This document shows positions 27,843 through 37,300 of a stretch of DNA of 64,000 nucleotides, piece by piece (position 1 is the first letter of the stretch; every line of letters starts with the position of its first letter). Source of the DNA: CAYNEI01 sp964396185 (lineage in GTDB: Archaea > Thermoplasmatota > SW-10-69-26). The translations under genes were made by a program, and so were the position numbers. The notes beneath the pieces are model-generated. The model made no database searches, was not told the DNA's origin, and worked only from the letters and a program-made list of their open reading frames with translations. The stretch spans positions 62,001-126,000 of the forward strand of contig CAYNEI010000001.1 of NCBI GenBank assembly GCA_964396185.1, given 5' to 3'.

Positions 27843-28087
27843 TACCGAGGACTGGGCAGTGCTGGCTCTCCCCAGCCGACCTCCGCGCGCCTCCGGCGCG
27901 CCAGCGCGACGAAGTCTCGCTCCGCTGCACGTTAGACATATCAACCACGTGAGTGAACGCTCTTACCGTGGGGACGACTCGGTGAGCTTGGCGCCCGTTG
28001 CCGTGGCCGAAACGATGAAGTACGCCACGGTTTTAGGGCCGCCGAAACCTTTGGGCCGGCGCACTGTGCCCGGTCCTGGGAGGCCCC

Positions 28088-30517
28088 ATGACCCGGAGAC
28101 GAGCTCACACCGACACCGCGGCCAAGCCTGCCTGGACGATCGTGCTGCTCGTGGTTGCGCTGCTGGCCACGCCTTTGCTGGCAAGCGTGAGCGCCACCCA
28201 CCACGCCGTAGGCGCGCGCGTGGCCGTCGGCAACCCGGACCCTGGCCCCAGCGATGAGCCGGATGTGCCGCCTGGGCTGACCCCCGTGTACCACGCGGAT
28301 GGCGACGCGGATCTGCTCGCGCTCCGCGGGGATCAACCGCGCAGCTCGCCCTTGGACCAGTCCGGGGCCGGGCTCGGGGCGTGGATCGGCTTCCTGGATG
28401 CGGTGCTCGAGCAGACCGGCCAGGCCTCAAGCACGTGTCTGGCTGTCATCCAGGGGATCTGCAACCGGCCCGATGATCCGCTCTACCGCGCTGATCCCGC
28501 CGATGGGGATCCTCGCTGTGAGACCATCGAGCAGCGCCTGGACCCGGAGGAGTGCACCGGGGACAGGCACACGTTCTTCGTGGATGTCTGGCCGGGTGTG
28601 CGCGTCCAGCCTCATCGCAGCGACCCTGTGGGGGGCGAGGCCTCGGGCTTCCTGTACCCAGGCAGCTACAGCCTCTACGTGTACCTCTTCGGCGAGGGCT
28701 CAAGCGTGCTTTCTCCCGGCCAGGGTCCGTTCTCGCACCTTGAGTCCGAGCTGTGCGAGCAAGCCACCGGGCTGGAGACCTGCCAGCTGATCACGCCTGG
28801 TGATCTGCGCTCGCATGCCTCCAAGAGCTCAGCGCTGGGCTCGCCCCAGCAGGCCGGCATCTGCTTCTACGCCCCAGCCCTGCACCCGCTCAGCCAGATC
28901 ACGACCACCAGCGGCTGTCCGATCAACGGGGATGTGAGCCTCTTCCTCGGGGAGACGGGCTCGAGCCTCTACATCGACAACCAGCCCGGCTGGTACGCCC
29001 GCCCAGCACTCATCGAGCCCACGGGTTCGCTGCAGCCCAGCGAAGCCCGCAGCACCCTGGATGGCGTGCGCTCGGACATCTCGCGCGTGATCCATACCTA
29101 CGTCAACCCGGTCACCCCCCACCCATCCAACTGGTGCCTGGCACCGCCCATCGCCACGACGGCGGACGACGAGATCGCCACCGGGCCCACGGACTCCTTC
29201 ATCGTCGAGGGCCACGACCTGGACGTCTACCTGGCCGTGGCACCTGATGCCCAGGACCCCGTCGAGACCGTGGCCGGCCAGGCCGAGGCCCTGGTGAGCC
29301 AGCTTACAGACCTCCTGCCACCAGAGCTTGAGCAAGCCGTGGACGAAGTCGAGCAGGCCAGTGGGGACGTGAGCGCGGCAACCCAGGCCGCCCTGGAGCG
29401 CTTCGGGCCCTTCCAGCCGGCCAGCGCGGAACCGAACACGCCCGATCCCCGTGAGGACACGCTGCGCTTGATCGCCGAGCAGGACGCTCAGCGCTGCGAT
29501 CCCGCCCTCGGGCTCTCACCTGATGGCGTCTCGCGAACGGCCTACAACTTGGTGGATGCCCGTATCGCTCAGCGCGCGGCTGTGGGCGTCGTGACCTTCG
29601 CGGAGGTGCACACCCCGACACCTCAGGCCAGCTCCGAGCTGGGCCTCTCAGCCAGCGGGCCCGAACACCTGCCTGGGGAGCAGCCCCTCAAGGATCCTAC
29701 GGTGCTGGATGAGGATGGCCTGCCGGCGCGTTCCAGCCAGACCGAGGGTGGTGCTTGGTACCCGAGCAGCTGGACGTTCGAGGGCGATCTCAACGTGTTC
29801 CTCGACACCGACGAGAACGGCGCCTTCGCCGGATGCCCGGCCAACGGCCAGGCGCCTAGCCCTGAGGCACCGGATATCTGCGCCGCCCAGCTCATCTGGG
29901 ATGCCTACAACCCGCGGGCCTGCCTGGACCCCTCCTGCCTGGTCACCCTGGGGGATGCGGCCCAAGACCGTGGCTACACGGACCCGCTCGGTCTCGTGGC
30001 AACTGTTCGCACCCTTGGACCCACCATGGTCCAGCACCAGCACTCGCTGGAGACCTGGGTGCTCGGCGAGGAGGATCCTGCCAGCGAGGTCTGCATCGTG
30101 GGCACCAGCGAGGGCCTGCTCGCGCCTGGTACGCTCCAGCACGAGCGCATGCTGGCCCTCAACGGGCTGGGCTCGACCGCCACGGACGACGCGTTCCTGG
30201 AGGCTGCTTGCCCGGGGGCCGACGACGCGCTGCTCGTGCGGGATGCCTTCGGTACCCAAGGCCGGCTCGGCGAGTTCGGGGCGCTGTTCACGTGGACCCA
30301 GCTCTCCGCTGAGCCTGCAGCCACCAGCCAAGAGGGCGTGGGCGAGCTGGTGCTGGAAGCGGTCATCACGACCGCGCGCGTCACCGACGACACCGCCAGC
30401 AACCTGCGCCTAGGAGCGGATGGGACCACCACCACCCTGGCCGAGACATGGGGCAACGGGGATCGGACCTACATCTGGGCCGACGTGGATCCCTTCGTGT
30501 CGAGCCAGAGCAGCTAG
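28088..30517 (+). CDS. Secreted array protein, copy 11 (809 aa, most diverged)
   Basis: ATG after TGGGAGGCCCC. A longer charged lead (MTRRRAHTDTAAKPAW) precedes the hydrophobic core; cleavage after VSA gives mature THHAVGAR. Landmarks are looser: GNPDPGPSDEPD, DQSGAGLGAWIGFLDAVLEQ, DPLYRADPA, VWPGVRVQPH, FGEGSSVLSPGQG, CQLITPGDL, DNQPGWY (NKPGWY elsewhere), TYVNPVTP, FIVEGHDLDVYLA, linker LPPELEQAVDEVEQASGDV, AEPNTPDPREDTL, LDEDGLPARSSQTEGGAWYP (loses NPWHP), FLDTDENGAFAGCP, CIVGTSEGLLAPG, YIWADVDPFVSS. The last of the array, with no strong terminator between it and the convergent gene at 30727. Several otherwise conserved positions have changed, so it may have a separate role or relaxed selection. 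Unknown function. Confidence 0.87.
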   Translation: MTRRRAHTDTAAKPAWTIVLLVVALLATPLLASVSATHHAVGARVAVGNPDPGPSDEPDVPPGLTPVYHADGDADLLALRGDQPRSSPLDQSGAGLGAWIGFLDAVLEQTGQASSTCLAVIQGICNRPDDPLYRADPADGDPRCETIEQRLDPEECTGDRHTFFVDVWPGVRVQPHRSDPVGGEASGFLYPGSYSLYVYLFGEGSSVLSPGQGPFSHLESELCEQATGLETCQLITPGDLRSHASKSSALGSPQQAGICFYAPALHPLSQITTTSGCPINGDVSLFLGETGSSLYIDNQPGWYARPALIEPTGSLQPSEARSTLDGVRSDISRVIHTYVNPVTPHPSNWCLAPPIATTADDEIATGPTDSFIVEGHDLDVYLAVAPDAQDPVETVAGQAEALVSQLTDLLPPELEQAVDEVEQASGDVSAATQAALERFGPFQPASAEPNTPDPREDTLRLIAEQDAQRCDPALGLSPDGVSRTAYNLVDARIAQRAAVGVVTFAEVHTPTPQASSELGLSASGPEHLPGEQPLKDPTVLDEDGLPARSSQTEGGAWYPSSWTFEGDLNVFLDTDENGAFAGCPANGQAPSPEAPDICAAQLIWDAYNPRACLDPSCLVTLGDAAQDRGYTDPLGLVATVRTLGPTMVQHQHSLETWVLGEEDPASEVCIVGTSEGLLAPGTLQHERMLALNGLGSTATDDAFLEAACPGADDALLVRDAFGTQGRLGEFGALFTWTQLSAEPAATSQEGVGELVLEAVITTARVTDDTASNLRLGADGTTTTLAETWGNGDRTYIWADVDPFVSSQSS

Positions 30518-30726
30518 GTGAAGGTCCAGCCATCCCGGTCGCGATGGCCCCCCGGCTGACAGGCCGCGCAACGAGGCAGTGGTTCCCGGGCCGTCAGGCC
30601 ACGGGCTGACTCGGCTGGTCCGGTTAGCGCTGATGACCGACACAGGGGCCACAGAGTAGCACAGAGAACACAGAACGGAGGCGACCCTGCCGGTCGGCCT
30701 GGCGGGCGCCCCCGTGAGCGGGACGG

Positions 30727-32430
30727 CTAGTTGGATCGCACGCGCCGAGCCACCAAGCCCACCAGGCTGGCCAAGAGCACGGTGAGCAAGGCGCCTGGAC
30801 CCGGGGCTCCGTTGGAGCCGCCGTCGTCCTCGCCGTCGTCCCCGTCCTGGCCATCGCCACCGTCGTTGGAGGGCGGGTCGCTGGATTGCGGGACGAGCGT
30901 CACGGTGTCCAGGGTGTGGCCCTCGTGGACCAGGCTCACCTGCACCGAGCCTTGGTTGGTGGGCACCGTAGCGGTGACCAGGCCCGAGCTCTCCTTGCTG
31001 ACGGGCACGATGTCCCCTCCTGGCACGATGATCTCGGCCGAGGCTAGATCTGCGAGCTCCACCAGGAAGGTCTGCTGCGACTGATCGAACAGCGTACCGT
31101 TTCCGGGGCTCAAGATGTGGGGCCCGGTCTGGTTGGCTGAGCTCTGGCCGGGCTCGCCCGTGGTACCATCCCCGGTGCTGGATTCGCCAGGGATCGTCTC
31201 GGCCTGGGCCGGGTGCACGCGGATGGGGTGCGTGGCCTCGACGGCGTTGCCGTTGCGATCCACGCCGCTCACGGTGATCGAGTAGTTGCCTGGCTCCAGG
31301 AACGTGTGGGTGGTCTTGGAGCCGACCTGCTCGCTGGAGTCGTCACCGAAGTTCCAGCGCAGGCGCGCGAGCTCTTCGGCGGGCTCGGCGCGGAACTGGG
31401 TGCGCACGTCCTCGCGCACGTGGTCTGGAGCGAAGATGGTGAGATCCGTGGGCTGCTCGAGCACGCGCAGGAAGAGCGTGCGTCGCTGGGAGGCCGAGGC
31501 GTTGTCGGTGACCGTGAGCACGACCGGGTAGCGGCCGGGCTCGTCGTAGCTGAGCTCGATGGTCGGGCCGTCCAGGTGCGTACCGTTGTCCAGGCCCCAC
31601 TCGAAGCTCTCGATCGTACCATCGGGGTCCGTGGTCCCCGAGGCGTTGAGCACGATGGTGTCGCCCACGAGCGCGGGTTTGGGCGTGACGTCGACACGGA
31701 TGTCCGGGCGCTGGGTCAACACCGCGTCCACGAGCACCCAACCTGGCTCCAGGCTGGCCTCACTGTCCCAGGAGGCCACCCAGTAGCGCATGGCCGGGCT
31801 GTAGGCGAACCGGGTCTTCTCGGCGGCGGGCTCCGGTGTCGAGGTGTTGCGCGAGCTCGTGGTGACCTCGTAGGTCTCGAACGTGCCGAACGGTACCGTG
31901 GTGTTGGTGGGGTCGTCCGAGACGCGCGAGGTGTAGATGCGCTCGCCCTGGGAGGTGCCTGCGGGCTGCCCGTTGAGCACGCGGCTCGTGCTCACCGAGG
32001 AGAGCACCTCGTCGTCCCGGTGCTGCATGATCTTGTACCACGGGATGGGCACTGCGGGGTCGAAGCCGTTGACCTGGCGTAGGTGGTCGCTGCCCGTGTA
32101 GATGTCCGTCTGCACGAACACGGTTTTGAGAGTGTCCACCCGGATCTCGGCCACGGAGATCACCACGCTGCCGTTGGCCGACGTGGTGGTGCGCACGCTC
32201 CATGTCTCCATGGCCCCCCGGGAGCCGGGGCTTTGCACCTCGTGGCGGTCGATGATCTTGGTGACGGAGCGCTGGCCGTCCTGGTTCTCGAAGACCCAGG
32301 TCATGCCCTCGTGCCAGTTGGGCGAGCTGGGCCGTTCTGCGCTGGCTGTGGTGAGCGTGAACGTCGCCGCTAGCAAGAGCAGCGTGAGGATGGCTGGCGT
32401 GAGGCTGCGCTGGGAGATCACCGACACCAT
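30727..32430 (-). CDS. PKD-domain surface protein with sortase-type C-terminus (567 aa)
   Basis: Signal peptide about 1-31 (AILTLLLLAATFTL, ending TASA). An N-terminal region (about 35-235) of unknown fold contains WHEGMTWVFENQDGQ. Two PKD-like Ig domains follow at about 240-320 (SGTTDPDGTIESFEWGLDNG, YPVVLTVTDNA) and 331-405 (LRWNFGDDSSE, PGNYSITVSG). A third strand-rich region is followed by a Ser/Asp/Gly-rich spacer, then GAPGPGALLTVLLASLVGLVARRVR: a Pro-Gly motif, hydrophobic helix and Arg end, the layout of archaeosortase (PGF-CTERM-type) signals. Likely processed and lipid-anchored on the cell surface. The TATA element (GTTTATT, 32454-32460) is 27 bases before the ATG, so the mRNA is probably leaderless. 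Convergent with the array. Confidence 0.8.
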   Translation of the reverse strand: MVSVISQRSLTPAILTLLLLAATFTLTTASAERPSSPNWHEGMTWVFENQDGQRSVTKIIDRHEVQSPGSRGAMETWSVRTTTSANGSVVISVAEIRVDTLKTVFVQTDIYTGSDHLRQVNGFDPAVPIPWYKIMQHRDDEVLSSVSTSRVLNGQPAGTSQGERIYTSRVSDDPTNTTVPFGTFETYEVTTSSRNTSTPEPAAEKTRFAYSPAMRYWVASWDSEASLEPGWVLVDAVLTQRPDIRVDVTPKPALVGDTIVLNASGTTDPDGTIESFEWGLDNGTHLDGPTIELSYDEPGRYPVVLTVTDNASASQRRTLFLRVLEQPTDLTIFAPDHVREDVRTQFRAEPAEELARLRWNFGDDSSEQVGSKTTHTFLEPGNYSITVSGVDRNGNAVEATHPIRVHPAQAETIPGESSTGDGTTGEPGQSSANQTGPHILSPGNGTLFDQSQQTFLVELADLASAEIIVPGGDIVPVSKESSGLVTATVPTNQGSVQVSLVHEGHTLDTVTLVPQSSDPPSNDGGDGQDGDDGEDDGGSNGAPGPGALLTVLLASLVGLVARRVRSN

Positions 32431-32593
32431 GGGCGGGTGTAACCCATGGGCTCAATAAACCTTTGTTCTGCCACGCTGGGGGGCGTGCATCGTCCGCTTC
32501 GTCTGAACATCCCCTCAAGGACTGTTCGACTCCCGAGACCCGATGGCTCCCGATCGGTGGACCGACCCCCGGCCAGACCGTCCAGCATGGGTC

Positions 32594-32633
32594 TTATATA
32601 CGCTCGTATCTCGACTCTTGTACAGCCGGGAGG
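32594..32633 (+). promoter_or_regulatory. Promoter of the ImmA/DUF4411 operon
   Basis: TTATATA (32594-32600) and a ribosome site GGGAGG (32628-32633). The latter is spaced for GTG 32638 better than for ATG 32647. Confidence 0.6.
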
Positions 32634-32646
32634 ATGGGTGATCCTT

Positions 32647-33792
32647 ATGACGCGTGTCGAGGTCCAACCGGAACTCCTGCAATGGGCCCGAAACCGGGCC
32701 AGGGTTCCAAGGGAGGATCTCATCGACCGATTCCCCAAGCTACCTGAATGGGAACGCGGCGACTGGCAGCCCACCCTGAAGCAACTCGAAGGCTACGCGA
32801 AGAAGACACACACGCCCATCGGTTACTTCTTCTTACCTGAGCCGCCCGTCGAGGACGTACCGATCCCAGACCTCCGGACCATCGGGCTGGAGGGACTGCG
32901 ACAGCCGAGCCCGGATCTGCTGGACACCATCTACGTCTGTCAGCAACGCCAGGAATGGTACCGAGATTTCGCCAGAGCATCCCGCCGAAACCCCCTCGAC
33001 TTCGTTGGATCTGCGAGCCTCGGCGACGACGCGTCAGTGATCGCAAGGCGCATCAGGGACGAGCTTGAGTTCGACATCACAGAGCGGGCCGAGTTCTCTA
33101 CGTGGACGCAGGCACTCCGTGAGTCGATCCGCCAGGCGGACGCCGCGGGGATCCTCGTGATGGTCAACGGCGTCGTGGGGAACAACAACTACCGGAAGCT
33201 CGACCCCGAGGAGTTCCGAGGCTTCGCCCTCTCGGACGAATACGCACCGTTGGTGTTCATCAACGGCTCGGATACGAAGGCCGCGCAAATGTTCACGTTG
33301 GCCCACGAACTCGCCCACATCTGGCTCGGGCGCTCCGCCCTCTCGGATGTTCAAGCCGCAAGCAAGCCCGAACACAGCGTCGAACGATGGTGCAACCAGG
33401 TGGCAGCGGAGGTCCTGGTCCCATTGGATGCTCTGGAACGAGCATACCGCTCGAGCGACCCCCTGCAGAGCGAGATGGAGCGGCTGGCCCGAGTGTTCAA
33501 AGTGAGCACCCTCGTCATCCTCCGCCGAATCCACGATGCCGGCGGTCTTACGGAGGAGCAGATGTGGCACGAGTTCCGGAGGGAAAACGCCCGTCTGAAA
33601 GAACTCTCTGCAGGTGGACGCGGCGGGAACTTCTACAACACGCTGACCTCTCGTGTTGGCAATCGGTTCGCTCAAGCGCTCGTCGAAAGCACCCTGGAAG
33701 GACAGACCCTACGTCGTGACGCGCTGCGTATGCTCGGAATCTCCAAGCTCGAGACTTTCCACAAGTTGGGTCAGCGAATGGGAGTCGCCTGA
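32647..33792 (+). CDS. XRE-like HTH + ImmA/IrrE metallopeptidase (381 aa)
   Basis: The N-terminal part (VEVQPELLQWARNRARVPREDLIDRFPKLPEWERG, then PIGYFFLPEPP) is the degenerate helix-turn-helix of COG2856 proteins. The metallopeptidase domain holds the zinc motif in FTLAHELAHIWLG (HExxH) about residue 220, with downstream WCNQVAAEVLVP. Such proteins act as regulators or antitoxins that can cleave or displace a partner; pairing with DUF4411 is a known TA arrangement. The stop overlaps the next start (TGATG), indicating translational coupling. GTG 32638 is an alternative start that adds three residues and is better placed for the ribosome site. Confidence 0.82.
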   Translation: MTRVEVQPELLQWARNRARVPREDLIDRFPKLPEWERGDWQPTLKQLEGYAKKTHTPIGYFFLPEPPVEDVPIPDLRTIGLEGLRQPSPDLLDTIYVCQQRQEWYRDFARASRRNPLDFVGSASLGDDASVIARRIRDELEFDITERAEFSTWTQALRESIRQADAAGILVMVNGVVGNNNYRKLDPEEFRGFALSDEYAPLVFINGSDTKAAQMFTLAHELAHIWLGRSALSDVQAASKPEHSVERWCNQVAAEVLVPLDALERAYRSSDPLQSEMERLARVFKVSTLVILRRIHDAGGLTEEQMWHEFRRENARLKELSAGGRGGNFYNTLTSRVGNRFAQALVESTLEGQTLRRDALRMLGISKLETFHKLGQRMGVA

Positions 33793-34283
33793 TGCCGTAC
33801 CGGCTCGAAACGAACGTGTTCATCGAGGCCAAGGACCGGTCCTACGGCTTCGACTTCTGCCCGGCCTTCTGGGACTGGCTCCGCGCCGCCAACCGTCAAG
33901 GCAGTGTGTTGAGTTTCGAGAAGGTGCGGGATGAGATCCAGGCCGCCGATGACGAGCTCTCGGATTGGGCCTCGAACCTGGGAAGCGAGTTCTTCCTAGA
34001 GCCTGATGCGAGCGTCGTGAACGCACTCGGCCGGGTGAGCGATTGGGCTACGAGCCAAGACTACGAACCCGGTGCCGTGAATCGGTTCCTGGAGGTGGCG
34101 GACTATTACCTCGTGGCGCACGCGCTGGCGGGAGAACAGATCATCGTGACGCACGAGGTCCCTTCGAACTCCCTCAGGAAGATCAAGATCCCCAACGCCT
34201 GCAGCGGCCTTGACATCAAGTTCATGACCACCTTCCAGATGCTTAGTACCGAGCGAGCCCGGTTCGTGCTACAGGCCCCGTGA
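33792..34283 (+). CDS. DUF4411 PIN-like toxin with Asp-to-Glu change (163 aa)
   Basis: MPYRLETNVFIEAKDRSYGFDFCPAFWDWL is the diagnostic N-terminus of DUF4411, a PIN-like nuclease family. Family members usually read LDxNVFIEAK; here the first acidic residue is Glu (codon GAA at 33807-33809). Later family features are present: VLSFEKVRDEI, ADYYLVAHAL, IIVTHEVPSNSLRKIKIPNACSGLDIKFM. A Glu in place of the metal-binding Asp may weaken or abolish nuclease activity. Translated with the ImmA/IrrE gene upstream, the expected neutralising partner. Convergent with the large gene at 34325, 41 bases away. Confidence 0.8.
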   Translation: MPYRLETNVFIEAKDRSYGFDFCPAFWDWLRAANRQGSVLSFEKVRDEIQAADDELSDWASNLGSEFFLEPDASVVNALGRVSDWATSQDYEPGAVNRFLEVADYYLVAHALAGEQIIVTHEVPSNSLRKIKIPNACSGLDIKFMTTFQMLSTERARFVLQAP

Positions 34284-34324
34284 TGGGACCTGGGAGGGAG
34301 TCGGGGCGAACGGGCTGGACTGGG

Positions 34325-37300
34325 TCAACTTCCCGGAGCGTCGAGCGTTGCCAGGGCCAACCCCGTGGCCAGGGCCTGGCTCGAGGCGCCATCCAGGGTC
34401 CACGTGAACCCGCCGTCGGTGGAGAGCTGGTAGGGTCCCAGCGCCTGGGTGTCCAGCCCGCTCAAGGCGCGGTAGGCCACAGCATCCAGGGTGTCGCCCA
34501 GGATCTCGGTCTCCGGGCTGGCCCCGAGGGCGGCCAGGGCTTGGCGCTGGGCGAAGGCCTCGGCGGGTGAGCGGGGCTGGCCTGCCTCCAGGTAGCGTGT
34601 GATCTGCGCGGTCCACCAGGGGTCCAGGGCATCGAGCTGGCCGGTGGTCTCCAGGGCTGTGAGCAGCAGGCCCGTGGCCTCCAGGCTCGAAGCCGGGTGC
34701 GCCGAGGCCAACCCGGCGCTGCCATCCCAGCGCACTAGCGCACCCGGGTCCACGGGTGGGGCTTGGTCGAGCACGGCCAGCGCGCTGGAGGCCAGGCCCG
34801 TGGCCACCGCCGAGGCGGGTTGCCCGGGGCGCCAGGCGAAGCCCGGACCGGCTTGCAGCGAGGCGAGGTAGCTGGACGTGGACGGGCTCTGCGTGGCCCC
34901 CATGGCGTCGAGGCCCTGGACCGCCCACGCTGTGGCTCTCAGGCTGTCGTCGTAGGCGCCGGCCTGTTCGCGCCCGGCCAGCAACGCCGCGGCGGCCTCG
35001 GTGTCCATCTCGTCGTCGGTGCGGTGGGCGCTTGGATCCGTGCCGCCGGCGATGTGCTGGATGCGCGCGGTGGTGGTGGCGGCGTCATCCTCCGGGAGGC
35101 CCTGGCCAGGCGATGGCACGAGGATCGAGGCAGCGAGGTCCTTGGGCTCGCCGGGGGCCGGAGCCACGGCGTGGACGACGGCCTCGTAGTCCCCGCTGGG
35201 CACGCCAGCCAGATCCAGGGCCAGAGAGAATGCGCCCTGGGCGTCTGCCGTGGTCTCGGCGGTGAGCGTGAGCTCAGGGATCTCGACGGTGACGCTGGCC
35301 AAGGGCTCGGTGGTCCCTTCCACGCTGCCAGGGGCCGACGACGTGGCGTCCAGGGGGATGCGGTCCACGGTGAAGCTCCAGGCCGCTGCTGGCACGTCCA
35401 CGGAGCCCTCCTTGGTGACCAGGCCACCGTCGTGGATCGCCCGGGCGTAGACCGTGAGGTCCATGGGATCGAGGTCCTGGGATGGGTAGAGGATCACGCC
35501 CCAGCTCTGGCCGCCGTCCGGGCTGAACGGGGGATCCTCGAAGGTGGCTGAGAAGAGCTCGTCGCCTTCCAGGGTGCGCAGGTCGATGAAGAGCTCCTGG
35601 ATGTCGTCTTGGGAAAGCGGGTTGCCGTGTTGGTCCTGGGCGCCGAGCGCGATGGCCATGGGTTCGTGGCCGTCGAAGTCCCGGGTTGGTTCGACCACAT
35701 CGCCGCCGATGCCGCCGTCCATGAACTTCTCGAGCCCCTGGAAGGTGCCCACGAGCTCCGGGGTCACCCGGTAGGTCTGCATGGATGTGAACGTGCCTGC
35801 CTCTGGGGCATCCAGGGGGTCAGGCGCGATGACGAGCGGGCGAACCCAGGATCCCCACACGTCGGGGCCTTGGCTGAGCACCGTGTAGGCCGGGTCTGTT
35901 AGCAGGGAGCCGTCGGCGAGCTCGCCCGCGTTGGCGACCTCGACGGTGGTCTCATCGGAGGCCCGGGGGGCCAGGCTGAACTGCTGCGTGGGCGTGGGCA
36001 GGACGACCCGGGGGGACAGGGGTGCATCGAGCAACCGGGTCGCATGCGTGAGCTCGCCGCTCAAGCGGTCCACGGGGGCCACGTCGGCCAGGCGAGCCGT
36101 GGTCTCCACGGCGTGCGCGATGGGCTCGCCGTTCAGGCTGTGGCTATCGACGATGGTCCATAACTGGTCCTCGGTCACGATGGTTCGCTCGACCACGAGG
36201 AGATCGTCGACGAGGTAGGCCGCGGCCTTGCGTCCCTGCGGCGCGCTGGGGTGCTCCCAGACCAGCGCGCTCCCGTCCCGGTTGGCCTCCCCGAGCGTGC
36301 TTGGGCCAGCAGCGGTGACCACACTGTGGGTGTCCAGGATCTCGACCAGTCGCACGCCGTCGCGGGTGAGGTTGTGCACCACGGGTCGCCCGGCGTCGTT
36401 GATCTCCATGGAGAAGGTGTTCTCGGCGCTGTCGACCTCATCGCTTCCCGCGCTGGGCTCGCCCGCGCTCGGCGAGCCATCCAGCCCAGTGGGCTCGTTG
36501 GACTCTGTGGAGCCGGTGGATCCATCCGGCTGCTCGGCGGGCGCGAGAGGACCCAGGGAGCCCACGGAAGCCGGGGAGGCCAGGGAAACCGGGGAGGCCA
36601 GGGAAACCGGGGAGGCCAGGGAAGCCGGGGAGCTCAGCCGAGGTTGTGGGCCTTGGTCATCGAGCTCGATGAGCTCTCCGGCGCTCACGCGCCAGCTCCG
36701 TGGCCCGGGTTCATCGAGCACGAGCTTGGTGGTCTCCATAGAGCCGTCGGGTTGGTGGACGGCGAGGTGGGCCACGAAGACCTCTCCCGGGGCCATGTCC
36801 GCTGTGAGGAGGATGTCGTTGGCGCCAGGCCCCGCATCGGTCGGGAGCAGGGGGATGGCGATGGCCCGCATGGCCGCGGCGTACTGGGGCGAGGCGACCC
36901 CAGGGGGCTGGACGCGCTCCGGCCAGAAGCCGCCCTGCTCGAGCGTGGCCTCGATGGGCAGGCGCCACTCGCCGGTGGGCCCGGTGGCGATCCCGGTGGC
37001 GAAGTCGGGGGAGAGGTCGACGTAGGATCCCCAGGGGCCTGCCGGCGACCAGCCCACCATCTGGAGGTTCATCACGGTGCCAGGCGGCGTGGGCTGCCGG
37101 AACTCGAACCCGGGCGCTTCCACATCCCCTTGGGAGGCGTCGATGTCGCCGTTCTCGACTTGGAGCTGGGCGTGGTCCAGGTACATAGCACGCGTGAAGC
37201 TCGTGGGCACGGGGCTGGATGCCCCCGATCCGTCCGGCAGCGTGGTGCGCGGGTGCGTCGTCCAGGTGGCTTCGAGCACGTTGGACCAGTCGTCCCGGTG

